Positions 25,029-37,290 of a stretch of DNA of 64,000 nucleotides are shown one piece after another. The position numbers and the translations under genes were made by a program. The notes under the pieces were generated by a model. The model saw only the letters and a program-made list of their open reading frames with translations, ran no database searches and was not told the origin of the DNA. Position 1 is the first letter of the stretch. Every line of letters starts with the position of its first letter. Source of the DNA: Citrus sinensis (Eukaryota; Streptophyta; Magnoliopsida; Sapindales; Rutaceae); contig NC_068563.1 of assembly GCF_022201045.2 (NCBI RefSeq), positions 7,316,001-7,380,000 on the forward strand. Direction: 5' to 3'.

Positions 25029-25944
25029 TCTCTATTATTATTATTTTTTATAAAAAAGATGACATGATACAAGAGGTATTATAGAAATCAAGAGAGCTTT
25101 TCTAACCTTTCGTTACTACCCCATGTTATTTTAGCAACTCTGACCTTATGGTACAAGCTTATTTTAATTTCTTGATAGTTTAACTTTCTCTAAAGTATTC
25201 ACTAGTTGTTTATTGTTAAGTCATTTGAAGCAGTGACAAAAGTCTCTAACCTCTTTGAATCATTATGCTGGAAGACAGAATCAATCAATGTCCTGATCTC
25301 TTTTAATTTGATGTGATTTCAAAGACTAGTTATTTTCTAAATCAAGAAAGGCAACTCAAGAGTCAAAGCCTACTCACTGCCATGCTAAAAAGAGGAGAAG
25401 TATTTTCAATCTGAAAATTGATTATAGGAAACTTTCTTTATTGTGATTATTTATTAACTAAATTATGTTAAATGATTTACCTGAAATCACGGGCCAATTG
25501 CAAGTGTACCAGAGAGTACAACGCTGTTGAGAGTTTGGTTTTATCTGATTGTTTGGGCTTGTGATTCTTTAGACTCACTGACATATAAAGCATCAGTTTC
25601 TCCGAGAGTCCGAGTACAACAAATTCTTTTCAGAAACCCATGTGTATTTTACTGCTTGGTATCAGGTTTTCGACCACACTAAATATTTTTTTCTATCTGG
25701 TCCTACTCATACCTAACCCAAAAAAAAAAAAAAAAAAAAAAACAAAATAAAGAAACCCTATGCCTACTTGAATAAGGGGAAATTTAAAACTTGATCCTGG
25801 ACCCTCTTACGTATAACATTGCAGGTAATTAAATTTCTTCTCATCCTCCACCCTCTTGTATAATATATTAATATGACTCGTAAACAAATTCTTTTCTCTT
25901 TATTAATGTGAGCGAAATTTTAAAAACTTTTCTCTCTAAAAAGA

Positions 25945-26020
25945 TTTGATTCAGAACTATTATATGTCTAAGGTTTAATATTAAAATAATTTTTAAAATT
26001 TTCCCAACTTTGGCTTAAAA
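25945..26020. repeat. Dispersed repeat, copy 1
   Basis: AGATTTGATTCAGAACTATTATATGTC and following bases match 63747-63835 closely. Possibly a piece of a retroelement. No coding region. Confidence 0.4.
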
Positions 26021-28978
26021 AATAACTAAAATGTGGATTTAAGTGATGAAATTTGACCTAAATATGAATAAGATAGTTTTGTTCAATATGCTATTTCTGT
26101 ATAGATCGCTTCATGTCATTTTCATAAAATCGTGCCCACAAATTCAATGTCCAAATTGAAGTACTCTCAATGTGCCCACCATGTGATGGACACAATTTTA
26201 TCATGATTTCTTGTTGAACCGTTTATCTCTGAATTTCAAGACCTCACCACCTTCTAAAAATCAATTCTTTCTCCTCAGGAGACTGAGAATGTGAAAATTG
26301 TTTAGGCTAAAAATAAGGGACATCAACATTAATGCTTAATCCGGCCTATAAACCTGATAAGAGTACACATATACTTCTGCAGTAGCTGTTACAAGAAATT
26401 AAGTGCGCCCAGAAAGCAAGAGAGAGCTTTCCTCTCTTGTGGTCCTGGAGAAACCACCACCACCACCACCACCACCTAAAATAAGAGTTGTAATGAGACA
26501 TGATTCTACTACCTAGAAATGTGCATCACTGGTATCTTCTTTGCTAGTCTTGTTGGCTCTATCTCCATATCTCTCATAAATTGTACATCTCCATGTTCTA
26601 AGGCTCAGAAAGTTATCTCAAAAAGGTTATAAATTTGATACGGCAATGTACTGCATCTTTCTGTCTTCTCTTTTTGTTTTCCTCATCCACCAAATTTATG
26701 TATGTCCATCCCCACCAAAGCATTAACCTATACATTCTCGACCACAAGAATATTCGTATCCCAACTTCGTATGCGTAACATTATTCATCGGCTAATATAT
26801 AATCAGCCTTTTTCTTTCTCTTATGCTTTAATTATCATTGCTTTCCTTTCTTTAACACCATGATTAAATATCTATACGGTAAACTTTTAAAAAAAGTTAC
26901 CAGAGGTCACCATCTATCAAATAAGTGCTCCCATGTTCTGTGAATGAGAATGCTTGGGACAAGAAATGATAAAAACAGCAAGAGAAAGGCCCACCTTTTT
27001 CACACCAAAATGCGATGCTCTGCTGAGCATAAGAGCCTTAACACGCATGCAGCAATTTTCTATATAGTTGATAATGACATTGGCTTTTGTTTAGCACATG
27101 AAGGCCATGTTACTTTTGCCCCCAGACTCTCCTGTAAAGACAACATAGTAAGGCCTTTGTGAGATCATTCACTCCAACTACTTCAAACGGCCAAATTATC
27201 ATTAAATCAAATGAAAATGAATCTGTTGATCACTAACCACCTGAAATCTATCATGTAAATTCCTTTCATTACTCTGGTTTATCTTTTCTAGCAGCTCTTA
27301 ATCATATTGCATGGAACTTGTTGAAACCGCATATTAAATGAGAGCAAAATTATTCAAACCCATGTGGTTGTAAAGGAAATTTTCTGAATAATCAAATCTC
27401 AGTCCTTGAAACTGCATAAAGGAACTTCGAGATGATGTCGAGCTGCTGGGTTGTTTTTGAGTTTTGAGGGAAACTTTCAATGGTTAAAAGTAACTTTGCT
27501 CCCTAAGAAATTTTCTATGATGTCATTCTAACAATTTACAGTGTCTTTGATCAGATAACCGATTGTGATGCCAGTAGCAGGCAAAACTAGTCAGTTCACA
27601 TGGGGTGTAAGGGACATGATGGAGAAAAATGGCCTCAAGAAAACAGAATGGCACATAGGGTGATGGTAGAAAATCAATCAGGGTGAGACTTGTTGCATAC
27701 GGAGTCAAAAGAAATACATAAACAAATTAACTAGAAAGACAAGAAAGCAAACACTAATAATTGGATTAGTACCTTGATCATAACAATTTAGATAGAGATG
27801 GGTGTTATCAAATTGTTGAAATTATTAATGTGGACCCATTATGACAAAACTAAAGAGCATTTATGGGAGTTAAGGAAAGAAGGTTGTACCTGGAGTGTGT
27901 CTAACCAAAAAGGATGAGATTGACACTGGAATTATGTTGAAATGACCTTGACGGCACATGGGAGGACCCAATCCAAAAGCCAGAGCTGATGAGATGACCC
28001 CATTCCAATTTTACCTATATACTCAAAGCATCAAAAGGACTGATACAAGTACCTAAGAATGGCACCCCAGCTTTAAGGACATGTACTCTGCACAAATCCG
28101 CTCATCATGCAAAGCTTGAAACTGTGCAATCTCTCAGATTTGGTTTTGTGGTGGGGGGTGGGGATGAGTAGCACAAATGCTTTGACCCTGAAAATATTTT
28201 CAGCAATGACAGTAGAGAAACAAGTAGAAGACCGACAATTCATAGCCCGCAACCCTGGCTCCAGCCCAGGTCAATCCATCCAGTTGCAGCTTAATTACAA
28301 GAGAGGTTGAATCTGCTAGTACAGGAGATGTCTCAACCCCCAGGCTTTTGAACTAGTTAGCTTGTCACTTCAGCCTTACTGGCTCGCTAAATCAAGAACT
28401 TCAAATTCCCTCTCATAGGAGTCAAATATTTAACCTCTGAAGGATAGTAAGAGGGTAACATACACATGAATTTTGCAAATATTTGGATTTCCTGCAATTT
28501 TACTTCCAACTCGCCCAAAACTAACAGGAAAAAAACAGCTGAAATGCTGCATTCTACTTTTTTTTTTTTTTTTGGAATGTGCATTCTACTTGAGTCTTCT
28601 GATTTCACTTGATTTGTGTGAAGAGACACAATTAAATTCTAAAGAAAATAAACAAAATACTTGAGTCTCCTGATCAAATTTGATGCACTTCAGTGAGCAA
28701 TCTCAGAATACTGTACAAAATGCAGTAACTTCAAAACATTTAACTCAAAATTATTCAAATGATGCTTATTCTTTTGCACTTTGTTTACTGATACAAAGAT
28801 AAACTGTAACATTGGGGCAAAAACAACACTAGAAATTGAAATAAAAAAGTACAAGAGGACAAAACCCTCCATATCCAAGAAAATACATATCACTTATACA
28901 ATTCTATACTATGATGTGCTCTGCTGCAAAACCAATTTGAACTTGAAATCTCAAAAATTTGCCGGACTACATGTACAG

Positions 28979-31900
28979 TTACGGGTCAGAGGTAGATCTC
29001 AACTGTTGCTGCTGCCCATCTATCAAACTTATCTGTCTTTTGAGTTTTGCAATATGAGCTTGGACCTAATACATTGGAACTACAGCATCAAAATATTTAA
29101 CTTGCACACTCGTAAAATACTGAAACAGCTCATCTCAATTAAGATATGTCAACATTGAGTAAAATGCATTGTCAATGCAAATAAAACATAAAGTTAAAAA
29201 GCTTCCTATTTAAGTACCAAAATTTGGAATTCTGGCTCAATCAATTCCGAAACATTTTTGGATTTTCAAATTGATCCACCAAAAAAAAAAAAAGGGGAAT
29301 TGGAATGTTCCTACAAAAAAATCAAAGGAGGAACCTTGAGTAAGAAAGCAATACATGGATATACTACTAGTTTTCAGAGATTTTGAGCTAATACATCACT
29401 TATAGATAAGCTAAAAGAATAATTAAGAAAGTTGGTACTACAGTCTGATACTGATAGGATTCAACAAAAGGCTTCATTTGAGAAAATGATATGTGAACAG
29501 CTTGCCTTCATATGTGAGAAAATTTCCAAAATATATAAATCAATAAATAGTTGATTAAGACAAAAATAAGCTGTTTCAGATAATGGTCTATGGCAGCTTG
29601 CCTTCATAGATCAAATTGATAAGATGACTTAGAGACCAAAGAAGATGAAAAAAAGAACCATATTCTAGTCTAATCAGCAATTTTATACTTTCTGATATAG
29701 ATCAAAGCCAAGGTATAAAATCAGATAATCATATGGTAGACACATTTCATACAATCTCATTCTCTGCCACTTTAATCATCCTTTGCAGTGCTGAGTCAGT
29801 CTTCAAGTAGATAGACTTGTAGTTTGGATCATTAAATTGAATCAACACATTTTGCAGCATCTTAGGTAAGGATAATAAAGATGATACATCTCAGTTTTAC
29901 AAATAATTTTCACTAGTTTAATCAGATAGATGAAAGAATGTAATCTTCAAAACCATGCAACCCCTTCAGCATGAAAAATTTTTATGATCTATTTATTGTC
30001 TTCAACTACTGAATGATGCTCATAAAGCTGTGTACAAATGTACATAATATGGATGAACTACCTTAATTGATAACACAGTTCGTACCAAGTGTCCCTTTTC
30101 TTGGAAGCTACCAACAAAAAAAAAAGAGAAGAAGCTTTGAAATGACCTTGGAGTTCGACATCCGTTGTAAACTGGTATCACTACAAAATTGGATTCGATG
30201 GAATATCCATATCTTCCATGGTAGATTCCAGATTCATTGATTTTTAAGAGCCCTATTTGTGCTGATAAAGTTGGAAGGGAGCAAGTAGTAGGCACAGGTT
30301 AAATGTTTGAACCAGCTAGGGAGTTGGTAATAAATCCAGCTTAGTTGTGTACAGCATGTAGGGATAAAAGGCAATGATAAGAATGAGATGAAGAACATGT
30401 CAGCTATATTGCATGCAACTACTAAACTCAAATGCCACAAATGGCTTTTTAAAATTGTATCTAGTGGATGATTCCCAACCAGTATCATAAAGAAACTGAA
30501 GTTTGCATCTAGGTGAAATAAGAAGATGGAACTCCAAAAGCATTAAACATATTTTGAGGATTTATTAAAAGCGTGTAAAGATTATGAATAGAAATTTCCT
30601 ATTTCTCTCGAACACAGTCCGCTAAACATGAGAAGTGATTGTAAATGAGTGTCATAAATCATCATCAATATCACAAAATTTTTATACAAACTGAACAAGA
30701 GGTGAGGAAATGGCATGCATTCCATTCTTGCTGACCTGCTGACGAGCTGCTGCAAGTTGCAATAGTTCATCTGCTTCTGAGAAATTCATGAACCACTGGG
30801 CCAAGGGGTGATCTTTAGTATCTCCTCTCTTCCTTTTACTTGTATCCTCAATTGGCACTACAGTAATTTAAGGCATACTTATTCACCTGAAGCATAGTAA
30901 AGAGGAGTATCTGCAGACAACAAAGCTCTCAAACCTACCAGGAGGAGGCAAAGTAAAACCGACAGGCAATCTAGGTAAGGTTACCGCTGGATGATTCTGC
31001 ACACGAGCCAAAAAGCTATCTGAAGGCTCAGGGAACACAATCTCGTCATAGGATTCCACAACGACAGGCTTCTTAGTGGACATGGAACCGGATTCATCTT
31101 CTGGGTACAACTTCAAATGATGATATCTGTGCATAATTAAAATTTATTTAAAATTAATCCTGAGGATCATTTTCAAATTTTTGGATTTTTACATATCAGG
31201 TTTGAGATTATTTGATCAAGACATTTGGAATCATCCTGTTGAAACAGAAGATAATTGAGATATTACAAAAAAACCATAATGAGGTTAGCCACCGGAAAAC
31301 TCACACCAGCACTGCTCACACAACAGGTGCTTCTAACACACAGCAGAGATCATGTGATTGACTAACACCAGCAAGTGGTGGTTATCTATCTAGCTTCATT
31401 ATTAAATTATGTGGCTTGGATGGAGGCTAGCAATCAAATGAAGAGCTGAGGAGCTGCAAGAATTCTTGGCAGAGAAAATGGTTTGCAACAGAGGAGGATA
31501 ATAAGGAGAAAGTTCTGGAGAGATGGAGATAAAGGGGCGCTGTAGTCCCTTTTGATACTTTCAACTGAACTACTGAGAGTATGCTCCATTAATTACTAAT
31601 TCCTACCATTTTGGCACAAAAAAGATCAAGTGAAAATGCTTCACGGATCATCCTTAGAATATCAAATGATGGCTACAGTGAGTTGAATCAAAGGTTGACA
31701 AGAAGAAGCTCAAGCAAATTTGGCACTGACTCACTACACTAGTGTTCATGACTAAGTTCATGTGCATAACTGAATCTGAGTATTTGTTTCAAATTTGTCA
31801 TTCTCACTCTTTTCTTGTGAACATAATAAACCTTTGCTCTAAGGTCCAACAATACTAACAGTGTCTTGGAACAAAATGGCTGTTTAGGTTTTGTCCCAAG

Positions 31901-33127
31901 GGTGCTTGACCGAGTGGTTTTCAAACAGCTTCATTTGGCTGGCACCCAAGTTTGAGTCCCAAGGGAAATAAAGGATTAAAAAAATTTGATTTCGGCATTG
32001 CCCATTCCCTACCTTTTTAGCAGGGGGCAAAAAAATTCAGTGTTTCCAAAGCAATGCTCAAGTAAATAGGAAGTAATTATAGGTTAAGCAACTCACAAGT
32101 TCAATGGTTTATCACAAACATCAGCATGGAAGTAAAGCGTTATAGCTATTTCAAATTCACCCCATCCTGACTCTGATAATTCAAACGGTGGTGACTCCAC
32201 AGCCCTTGTGGGATTATTGAAGCTGGAATGCAACTGGAAAACAGCACGCTTTATCACCACTCCTAGATCCTCATTTGTTGCTCCTCGAACATACACAGTC
32301 CACTTATGAGATTGATACCTAATTAGTCATTAAGAAAATGCAAATAACCATCTATTCAAAACATGTAAAAACAAAAAGTACGAAGCTATAAAACTAGCAA
32401 TATTCAACAATAATGATACTTACTCGCTTGCTTTCTTGCCAAGCCAAAATGCAACGTTACCGTACACTATAGGAATACTAATTTCAACATCTTTAAGTTT
32501 CTTATTCAAATTCTGCACAAAAGCCATAACACATTCAACAAAAATCACACTCTATTAGCTATATATGATTTCAAACTAAGTTTTCATGATTCTTTATTAT
32601 TAACATCACTAAGCAACATTATTTTGGCCAATTATACTCTTGCACAAGTTAAATACTACAATATTACCCTAATAAAATAACTTCATCACAATATTTTGGG
32701 TATTAAAATTTTTCAAATCTGCTGCCAAAAATTAAAATTTGCTTCCTGAGTAACAATGTTCTCTGGTGATAAAAGTAATGGGTAATTGCCAAAATTTAAA
32801 CTTGCAACAAAAAATCTCAGCTTCAAACTATTAGAAGGAAATGAAGCGATCGAAAAAACTGAGTTCTCAGTGATGAGTGACAGTACAAGAAAGTAGAAAC
32901 TGCTTTGAAAAAACACATTTTGCCTTTCTGGGCAACACTATTTTAGCAATTTCCATAATGGGTAACCATCAAAAGTTGGTTTCATAATCGAAACCGCTAA
33001 ATTAATTACTCACCTTCTTTTCAGCTTCTTCAGGTTTGCTCATTTTGATACGTTGAAGTTTAAGTGTGGGCCCACTTTCTTCAGGTTGACCAGGACCATG
33101 CTTTTTCGATGATGAACTATTTGTCAT
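28979..33127 (-). CDS. TAF14B: YEATS-domain protein, TAF14b/GAS41/YAF9A-like (six exons, 273 aa)
   Basis: Exons on the minus strand: 33014-33127, 32424-32512, 32097-32318, 30939-31126, 30736-30857, 28979-29065. All introns are GT-AG, phases agree, and the lengths sum to 822 bases. The YEATS domain spans exons 2-4: [43 protein letters not shown] and [10 protein letters not shown]. The C-terminal part has [20 protein letters not shown] and ends with a helix starting [11 protein letters not shown], likely coiled coil. YEATS domains bind acylated histone H3 tails; the plant protein is known as a shared subunit of NuA4-type acetyltransferase and SWR1 complexes and as TFIID subunit 14b, so it acts in the nucleus. 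Length agrees with Arabidopsis GAS41. No disabling change seen. Intron 3 carries a SINE-like insertion. Confidence 0.92.
31893..32037 (+). mobile_element. tRNA-derived SINE-like element in intron 3 of the TAF14b gene
   Basis: TGACCGAGTGG at about 31907-31917 matches a tRNA-Leu/Ser type box A almost perfectly, and AGTTTGAGTCC at about 31949-31959 matches box B. It ends near GGGGGCAAAAAAA. It lies antisense within the intron 31127-32096. Target duplications are not clear. Confidence 0.45.
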
Positions 33128-34509
33128 GTCCTAACACCACAAACTCTTCTGAAAAAACAATGTTATTTTTTTTCAAGAAACTAGGGTTTTTGTCCACTGA
33201 TTACTGTTCTCTGATTCACAGAAATGAGGGTTTGAATTATGATTCCGTACGACCAGAACTTGGGAAGCATTTTCGGCGAAGCCAATAATAAAGAGGGTCT
33301 GCTATTACAATGACTATAAAGCCCTTGATTAGGTGTCGTGTCACGATGTGGCTTGTTCTTTACTGTGAGCAATAGAACACTGGACCATATTGATTTGTTT
33401 GACAGTTAAGAATTTACAGGTATGCCTTTAACAGCATGTGCAATTCTACACTTCAATTTTTGGAAGTAATTGTTTCAACTTTTTAATCACATGTTTATTG
33501 TTGATTTTTTTTTTCTTTTTTTTGGTGAAACAATAGTTTTTCTTCTTCTATGCTCCTGTCTGACGCCTGCAGGCTGTAGCAATTTTTATGAATTGAAAAT
33601 AGATGCAGCCTGCCGGAATTTCTGCTTGTGAAAAGTAGCTGCAAACTTGCACTTGCAAAAATGAGCTAACTCTTCAGGGACCTTTGCTACTTTGTTATCG
33701 CTTCCAAGATAGCTGATCCTGGGAAAGTAAATTTCTTGATCGTAGATGACATGTCGTTTGGATGCTTTGCGACAAATTGTATAATTAGCAAGGCAAACAT
33801 GGTGAAACATTCTTTCAGGACAACAATCTGAATTCGCACAGAGCAATAGCTAAACATAGTGAAATCATCATGACTACGACCCTGAAGCTAAATGAATATT
33901 GGGACGTTTTTAACAAATTATCATTATTCACAAAAGAACTGAAGAGTACAAGGTAGACTCTTTTAAGTTTCTAGCCTTATAAATTTGTGTTCTCTTTCAA
34001 TCTCATATTTCTGTTCTGTTTCTGCTTTGTTGTCATTCTGCTTTCAAACATGAAAATTCTGAACAGTTCTACAAACTGTTTTACAAACTCGAATCTTGTT
34101 GCACAAACCAAACCGAGAATCAAAAACTGATAACATGGCATTGATCCTGCATTTAAGGAATCTCCAGCCAATTCACCAACTTTAATGCTGGCATAATCTT
34201 TGCCAAGCACTCAGGAAAGCTCCCAATAAGAACAGCTTTAACTGCCAAGTCCTTGACAAGGCATCTCATTCTGAAGTTCAATAATCAGTTGAATTCTAAG
34301 ATTATCATCAGTCAACAGCAAACTGTGCATCGCCTCATTGTCTTCCACTTCCCAACACAGCTACCGACTAGATGTTATCAATGAGCACTTGTGACCTGAG
34401 GCTCTAGACTAAAAAATGCCAGTTGAGACAGCTCCATATTTGGTATGGAATCCCACCTCTCTGATGTTGTCAGTTTTCCATTAGAAATCAATACCGATTT
34501 CCCGTGCAT
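33128..34509. other. Spacer between TAF14b and PPR genes
   Basis: Contains the promoter and leader of the TAF14b gene next to 33128, and the 3' flank of the PPR gene near 34509. Small frames at 33586-33846 and 33977-34210 show no known domain and are not called. Confidence 0.45.
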
Positions 34510-35784
34510 TCAACCTGTGACTTCAATCCAACTGCAACCAACATCTTTCTTTAATCCCTTTTCTTTCATTAGCTCTCTCAACTGGCCGATCTCATCCCAC
34601 ATGCAGAATTTAGAATATAAGTTGGATAACATAACATAAATTCCAACATTATGTGGATCCAACTCTAGTGCCTTTTGAGCAGCCAATTTTCCCAATTCAA
34701 ACTTTCCACAATCGTGGCAAGCACTAAGTAAAGCCCCCCACATAGAAACACTACTGCTACCATGCCCTCTATCGAGCATCTCATTTATCAGCTTCCATGC
34801 CTTATCCAATTCACCAGCTCTACAAAGCAAATCAACCAAACAACTATAGTGCTCGGGGCCAGGTTCCAGCTTATAGTCATGAACCATCCATTCAAAATAC
34901 TCAATTCCAAGTTTCACTTGACCTGTGTGACTACAAGCTGAAATTACAGTCACAAATGCAACCTCATCTGGTTTTGTCCCATTCATCAACATCGCTTCAT
35001 ATAATTTAATCACTTCTTTGAAGTATCCATTTCTACCATATACACCAAGCATTGAAGTCCATAGAACAACATCTTTATTTATTTCCCCTTCTAGTCTATG
35101 CCCTGCTAAATTAAATACTTGCAATGCCTTTGTCACCAAACCACATTTCCCGTACATTTCAATCAATGAACTCTGCATAAACACATCATTTCCTAAATTG
35201 CAACACTTACGGATCATATAGGCATGCACCTGTCTCCCAAATTCAGCGGCAGATAGCCCTGCACATGCACGTAACAATGCAGATAATGTGAAGTGATCGT
35301 AATCCAATCCCAGTGCAGGCATCAATCTAACCAATTCGAGTCCCCCAGCCCACAACTTAGCCTCACAATAACCCGATAACAGCGCATTTGCACACACACT
35401 ATTCTTCACAGGAATTTCATCAAACATCAGCTCCGCGTCGTGAATAAGCAATAATTTTGCATACAAATCAATCAAAGCACTGCCCACAAAAACACTGGAC
35501 AGCCAACCCGATTTAGTTACATGGGCCTGTACTTGTTTACCAAATCTAGCATCTTTTACAGAAGTCGAAGCTGTTAAAGAACTACACAGTGCATAAGTAT
35601 CTAAGAAAATGCCATGAACATGCATGAAAGAAAAGGTTTTTAGAGCATACAAAGGGGACCCATTTCGACAAAAATCGGATATGACAACGTTAAATGGTAA
35701 TGGGTTTCTGGGGTTTAGGAATTTCAAGCAGTTGGTTAAAGTTCCAAGGTTCTTTTTGTGACGGCATGTGGTGTACGGTAACAT
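34510..35784 (-). CDS. Pentatricopeptide repeat protein, PLS class with E domain (424 aa)
   Basis: Complete intronless frame. PPR motifs can be read at about residues 30-62 (FNVVISDFCRNGSPLYALKTF), 98-128 (SALIDLYAKLLLIHDAELMF), 131-163, 200-225 (SSLIEMYGKCGLVTKALQVF), 241-273 (WTSMLGVYGRNGYFKEVIKL), 276-309 and 312-336. An E domain follows from about 348 (WGALLSACHDCGKFELGKLA) to WIEVTG at the end. There is no DYW domain. Proteins of this class bind single-stranded RNA in mitochondria or plastids, often in C-to-U editing with a partner supplying the deaminase; that function is inferred. It is shorter than many family members, stopping right after WIEVTG. Lack of introns is usual for this family. 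The specific orthologue is not recognised. Confidence 0.9.
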   Translation of the reverse strand: MLPYTTCRHKKNLGTLTNCLKFLNPRNPLPFNVVISDFCRNGSPLYALKTFSFMHVHGIFLDTYALCSSLTASTSVKDARFGKQVQAHVTKSGWLSSVFVGSALIDLYAKLLLIHDAELMFDEIPVKNSVCANALLSGYCEAKLWAGGLELVRLMPALGLDYDHFTLSALLRACAGLSAAEFGRQVHAYMIRKCCNLGNDVFMQSSLIEMYGKCGLVTKALQVFNLAGHRLEGEINKDVVLWTSMLGVYGRNGYFKEVIKLYEAMLMNGTKPDEVAFVTVISACSHTGQVKLGIEYFEWMVHDYKLEPGPEHYSCLVDLLCRAGELDKAWKLINEMLDRGHGSSSVSMWGALLSACHDCGKFELGKLAAQKALELDPHNVGIYVMLSNLYSKFCMWDEIGQLRELMKEKGLKKDVGCSWIEVTG

Positions 35785-36579
35785 GAGTCTACTTTGAAAA
35801 ATAATAAGACAAATAAGGAGTAAGCCTGTTTCAAATTGATGGGCATGGACGTTCTCAGTGGATATTATTAGACTTTTAGTTAGTTGATTCTAGTTGTGTA
35901 AAGCTTAGTGAGACTCGTTTGACACAATGATGGAGCAAATAAGACGCATTGCAATTGTTTGATGTAATGCAACTTTATTCAGAGAAACAGTGGTTTGGGA
36001 AACAAATAGATTTTCAATCTGTTATAATAGTAAGAAGCTGTTATTTATTTATTTTTTATTTTTTGTTTTTGAGTGAGGTTTCAGTTTCACACGCACATTA
36101 CAGTTTCAATCCAATTTGATGAAAGCTTTGACTTCATAAAATAAATTGATCTACTAAGGCTTGGGCCTAGCGGTGGCTGATGCCTAATAATATTTCCGAG
36201 CTATGTTCTTTAGTAGACTTTGGTACTGTACTATAAGCCTATCAATTCAGATTTTCAGTAGAATATACTGTTATCTGAAGATGCTAACGGTTTAAAATCA
36301 AAATTTAATAAATCGAGGTTAAATTTGATTTTAGACTATTTTTGTTGTTAAAATTTTCACATGCACAGGAGAGGTGAGAGTTCAGAAATATGATTCAATC
36401 AAACATCAAGATAATACAAACATTCTGTGTGTCATTGCTAACTAACTTTGCTCAAATGGGAAGATTATAATCCCAAAACTCCTATCAAAGGAGGAAAAAT
36501 AATACATATCTACATTCTACATGTCAGTTCAGGCCTAAAAAACTGTGGTAGTTATTAGTTAAGAACTATGAGCCTTGTC
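35785..36579. other. Spacer between the PPR gene and SAUR A1
   Basis: Holds the PPR promoter near 35785-36000 and the 3' region of SAUR A1. No other gene seen. Confidence 0.45.
36478..36494 (-). other. Conserved 3'-UTR hairpin of SAUR A1
   Basis: ACTCCTATCAAAGGAGGA can fold into a short stem. The same block, with nearby TTTTGGGATT and CCCAT(C/T)TGA, lies behind the A2 (40906) and A3 (50277) copies, about 90-120 bases after each stop codon. It may be an mRNA-level element or just inherited sequence. Confidence 0.4.
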
Positions 36580-36882
36580 TTAAGATCTTTCCAAGCGAGA
36601 AGTGATGTCAATGAAAGTGTTCTCTTCACAAGGAATTGTCAAGCCACCCATTGGATGGTTAAAGCCAAATTCCTCTTCTGCTCTGCTCAGCAAATCTTGA
36701 AACAAAGGCTGGTTCAGATATGATACTGGAACCAGAAAGCGTTTCCTTTGAGTCTCTCCAACATATACTGCTAAGAAGCCTTTTGGTACATCTAATGATG
36801 TTGAAGCTCCTTTCTTTGCGGTTAGAGCAGACTGGCGTAGAATTTGCTTAGCAAGAATGAAACCGGGAAGACGAATGCCCAT
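36580..36882 (-). CDS. SAUR-family protein, subtype A copy 1 (100 aa)
   Basis: Complete intronless frame starting [21 protein letters not shown] core: [12 protein letters not shown] at about 31-42, [13 protein letters not shown] at 47-59, [20 protein letters not shown] at 68-87, and a short ITSRLERS end. This is the compact SAUR19-24/X15 type, known to be rapidly induced by auxin and to drive cell expansion by blocking PP2C-D phosphatases. The A subtype is marked by PGF at 6-8, [10 protein letters not shown] and LFQDLLSR. It is nearly the same as A2 at 41027 and the broken A3 at 50345. The upstream region carries a TATA box and a TGTCTC motif. Confidence 0.95.
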   Translation of the reverse strand: MGIRLPGFILAKQILRQSALTAKKGASTSLDVPKGFLAVYVGETQRKRFLVPVSYLNQPLFQDLLSRAEEEFGFNHPMGGLTIPCEENTFIDITSRLERS

Positions 36883-37016
36883 TTGCTTTTACTTGATATG
36901 CAAGCAGCTTCAAATATCAAAATAGAATGAGAGGATTTGGAGAGGTGTTTGAAGCAAAAGGAGATTGATTGGTATTGCTGAAACTTTGAGTTGGTTTTGT
37001 GATCAATGTATGTGGG

Positions 37017-37025
37017 TATATATAG
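37017..37025 (-). promoter_or_regulatory. TATA box of SAUR A1
   Basis: CTATATATA on the minus strand, about 135 bases before the start codon. The same place in A2 and A3 also has a TATA box (41457-41465 and 50767-50775), each followed by the same kind of leader. Confidence 0.65.
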
Positions 37026-37284
37026 ATACACTTATTGGCTATTGCGTATGCAATACATATAAAACCTTGAGTGAATGGAACATAGCTCAAGATGGCATCA
37101 CATGGTTTTGTCCACCAACTAATCAACAAAGATTAGGGGGCTAAATCATATCATGCTTGTGGTTGACAATCAAATATGGCCTACAATTTTGAAACCAAGC
37201 CAATGGAGGACCATCTAAAGATTGGTAAATGACAGTTGGATACTCAGTGCTGATATGGATGCAAAGCTAAGTGATCATTGGTTT

Positions 37285-37290
37285 GAGACA
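37285..37290 (-). promoter_or_regulatory. Candidate auxin response element upstream of SAUR A1
   Basis: TGTCTC on the minus strand, about 400 bases before the start. TGTCTC is the classic ARF-binding motif. It lies in a block conserved among A copies (A2: 41746-41751 and 41757-41762; A3: 51171-51176). Confidence 0.45.

Larger units (their letters stand above)
24284..28978. other. Intergenic DNA between the SAUR50-like and TAF14b-like genes
   Basis: The first 300 bases are the SAUR promoter and leader. After that I see no convincing gene. It holds a tandem duplication (24851-25028), a dispersed repeat (25945-26020), an (A)n tract at 25720-25742 and a (CAC)n tract at 26455-26476. The end probably contains the 3' untranslated region of the TAF14b gene. 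Confidence 0.45.

Noticed and set aside
26400-26450. Short inverted repeat AGAGAGAGCTTTCCTCTCTT considered as a microRNA precursor
   Set aside because: Arms are too short and match no microRNA family I know.
28781-29158. Plus-strand frame of 125 codons
   Set aside because: It overlaps antisense the real last exon of the TAF14b gene (28979-29065) and has no recognisable domain.
29747-29860. First candidate for the last exon of the TAF14b gene
   Set aside because: As main last exon it was replaced by 28979-29065, which encodes the VQAHIAKL helix typical of the family. Kept only as a possible isoform.
33586-33846. Minus-strand frame of 86 codons with several cysteines
   Set aside because: Cysteine and histidine spacing fits no zinc-finger type, and no promoter or homology is apparent.
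34445-35221. Plus-strand frames inside the PPR gene
   Set aside because: Antisense shadows of a well-supported PPR frame.
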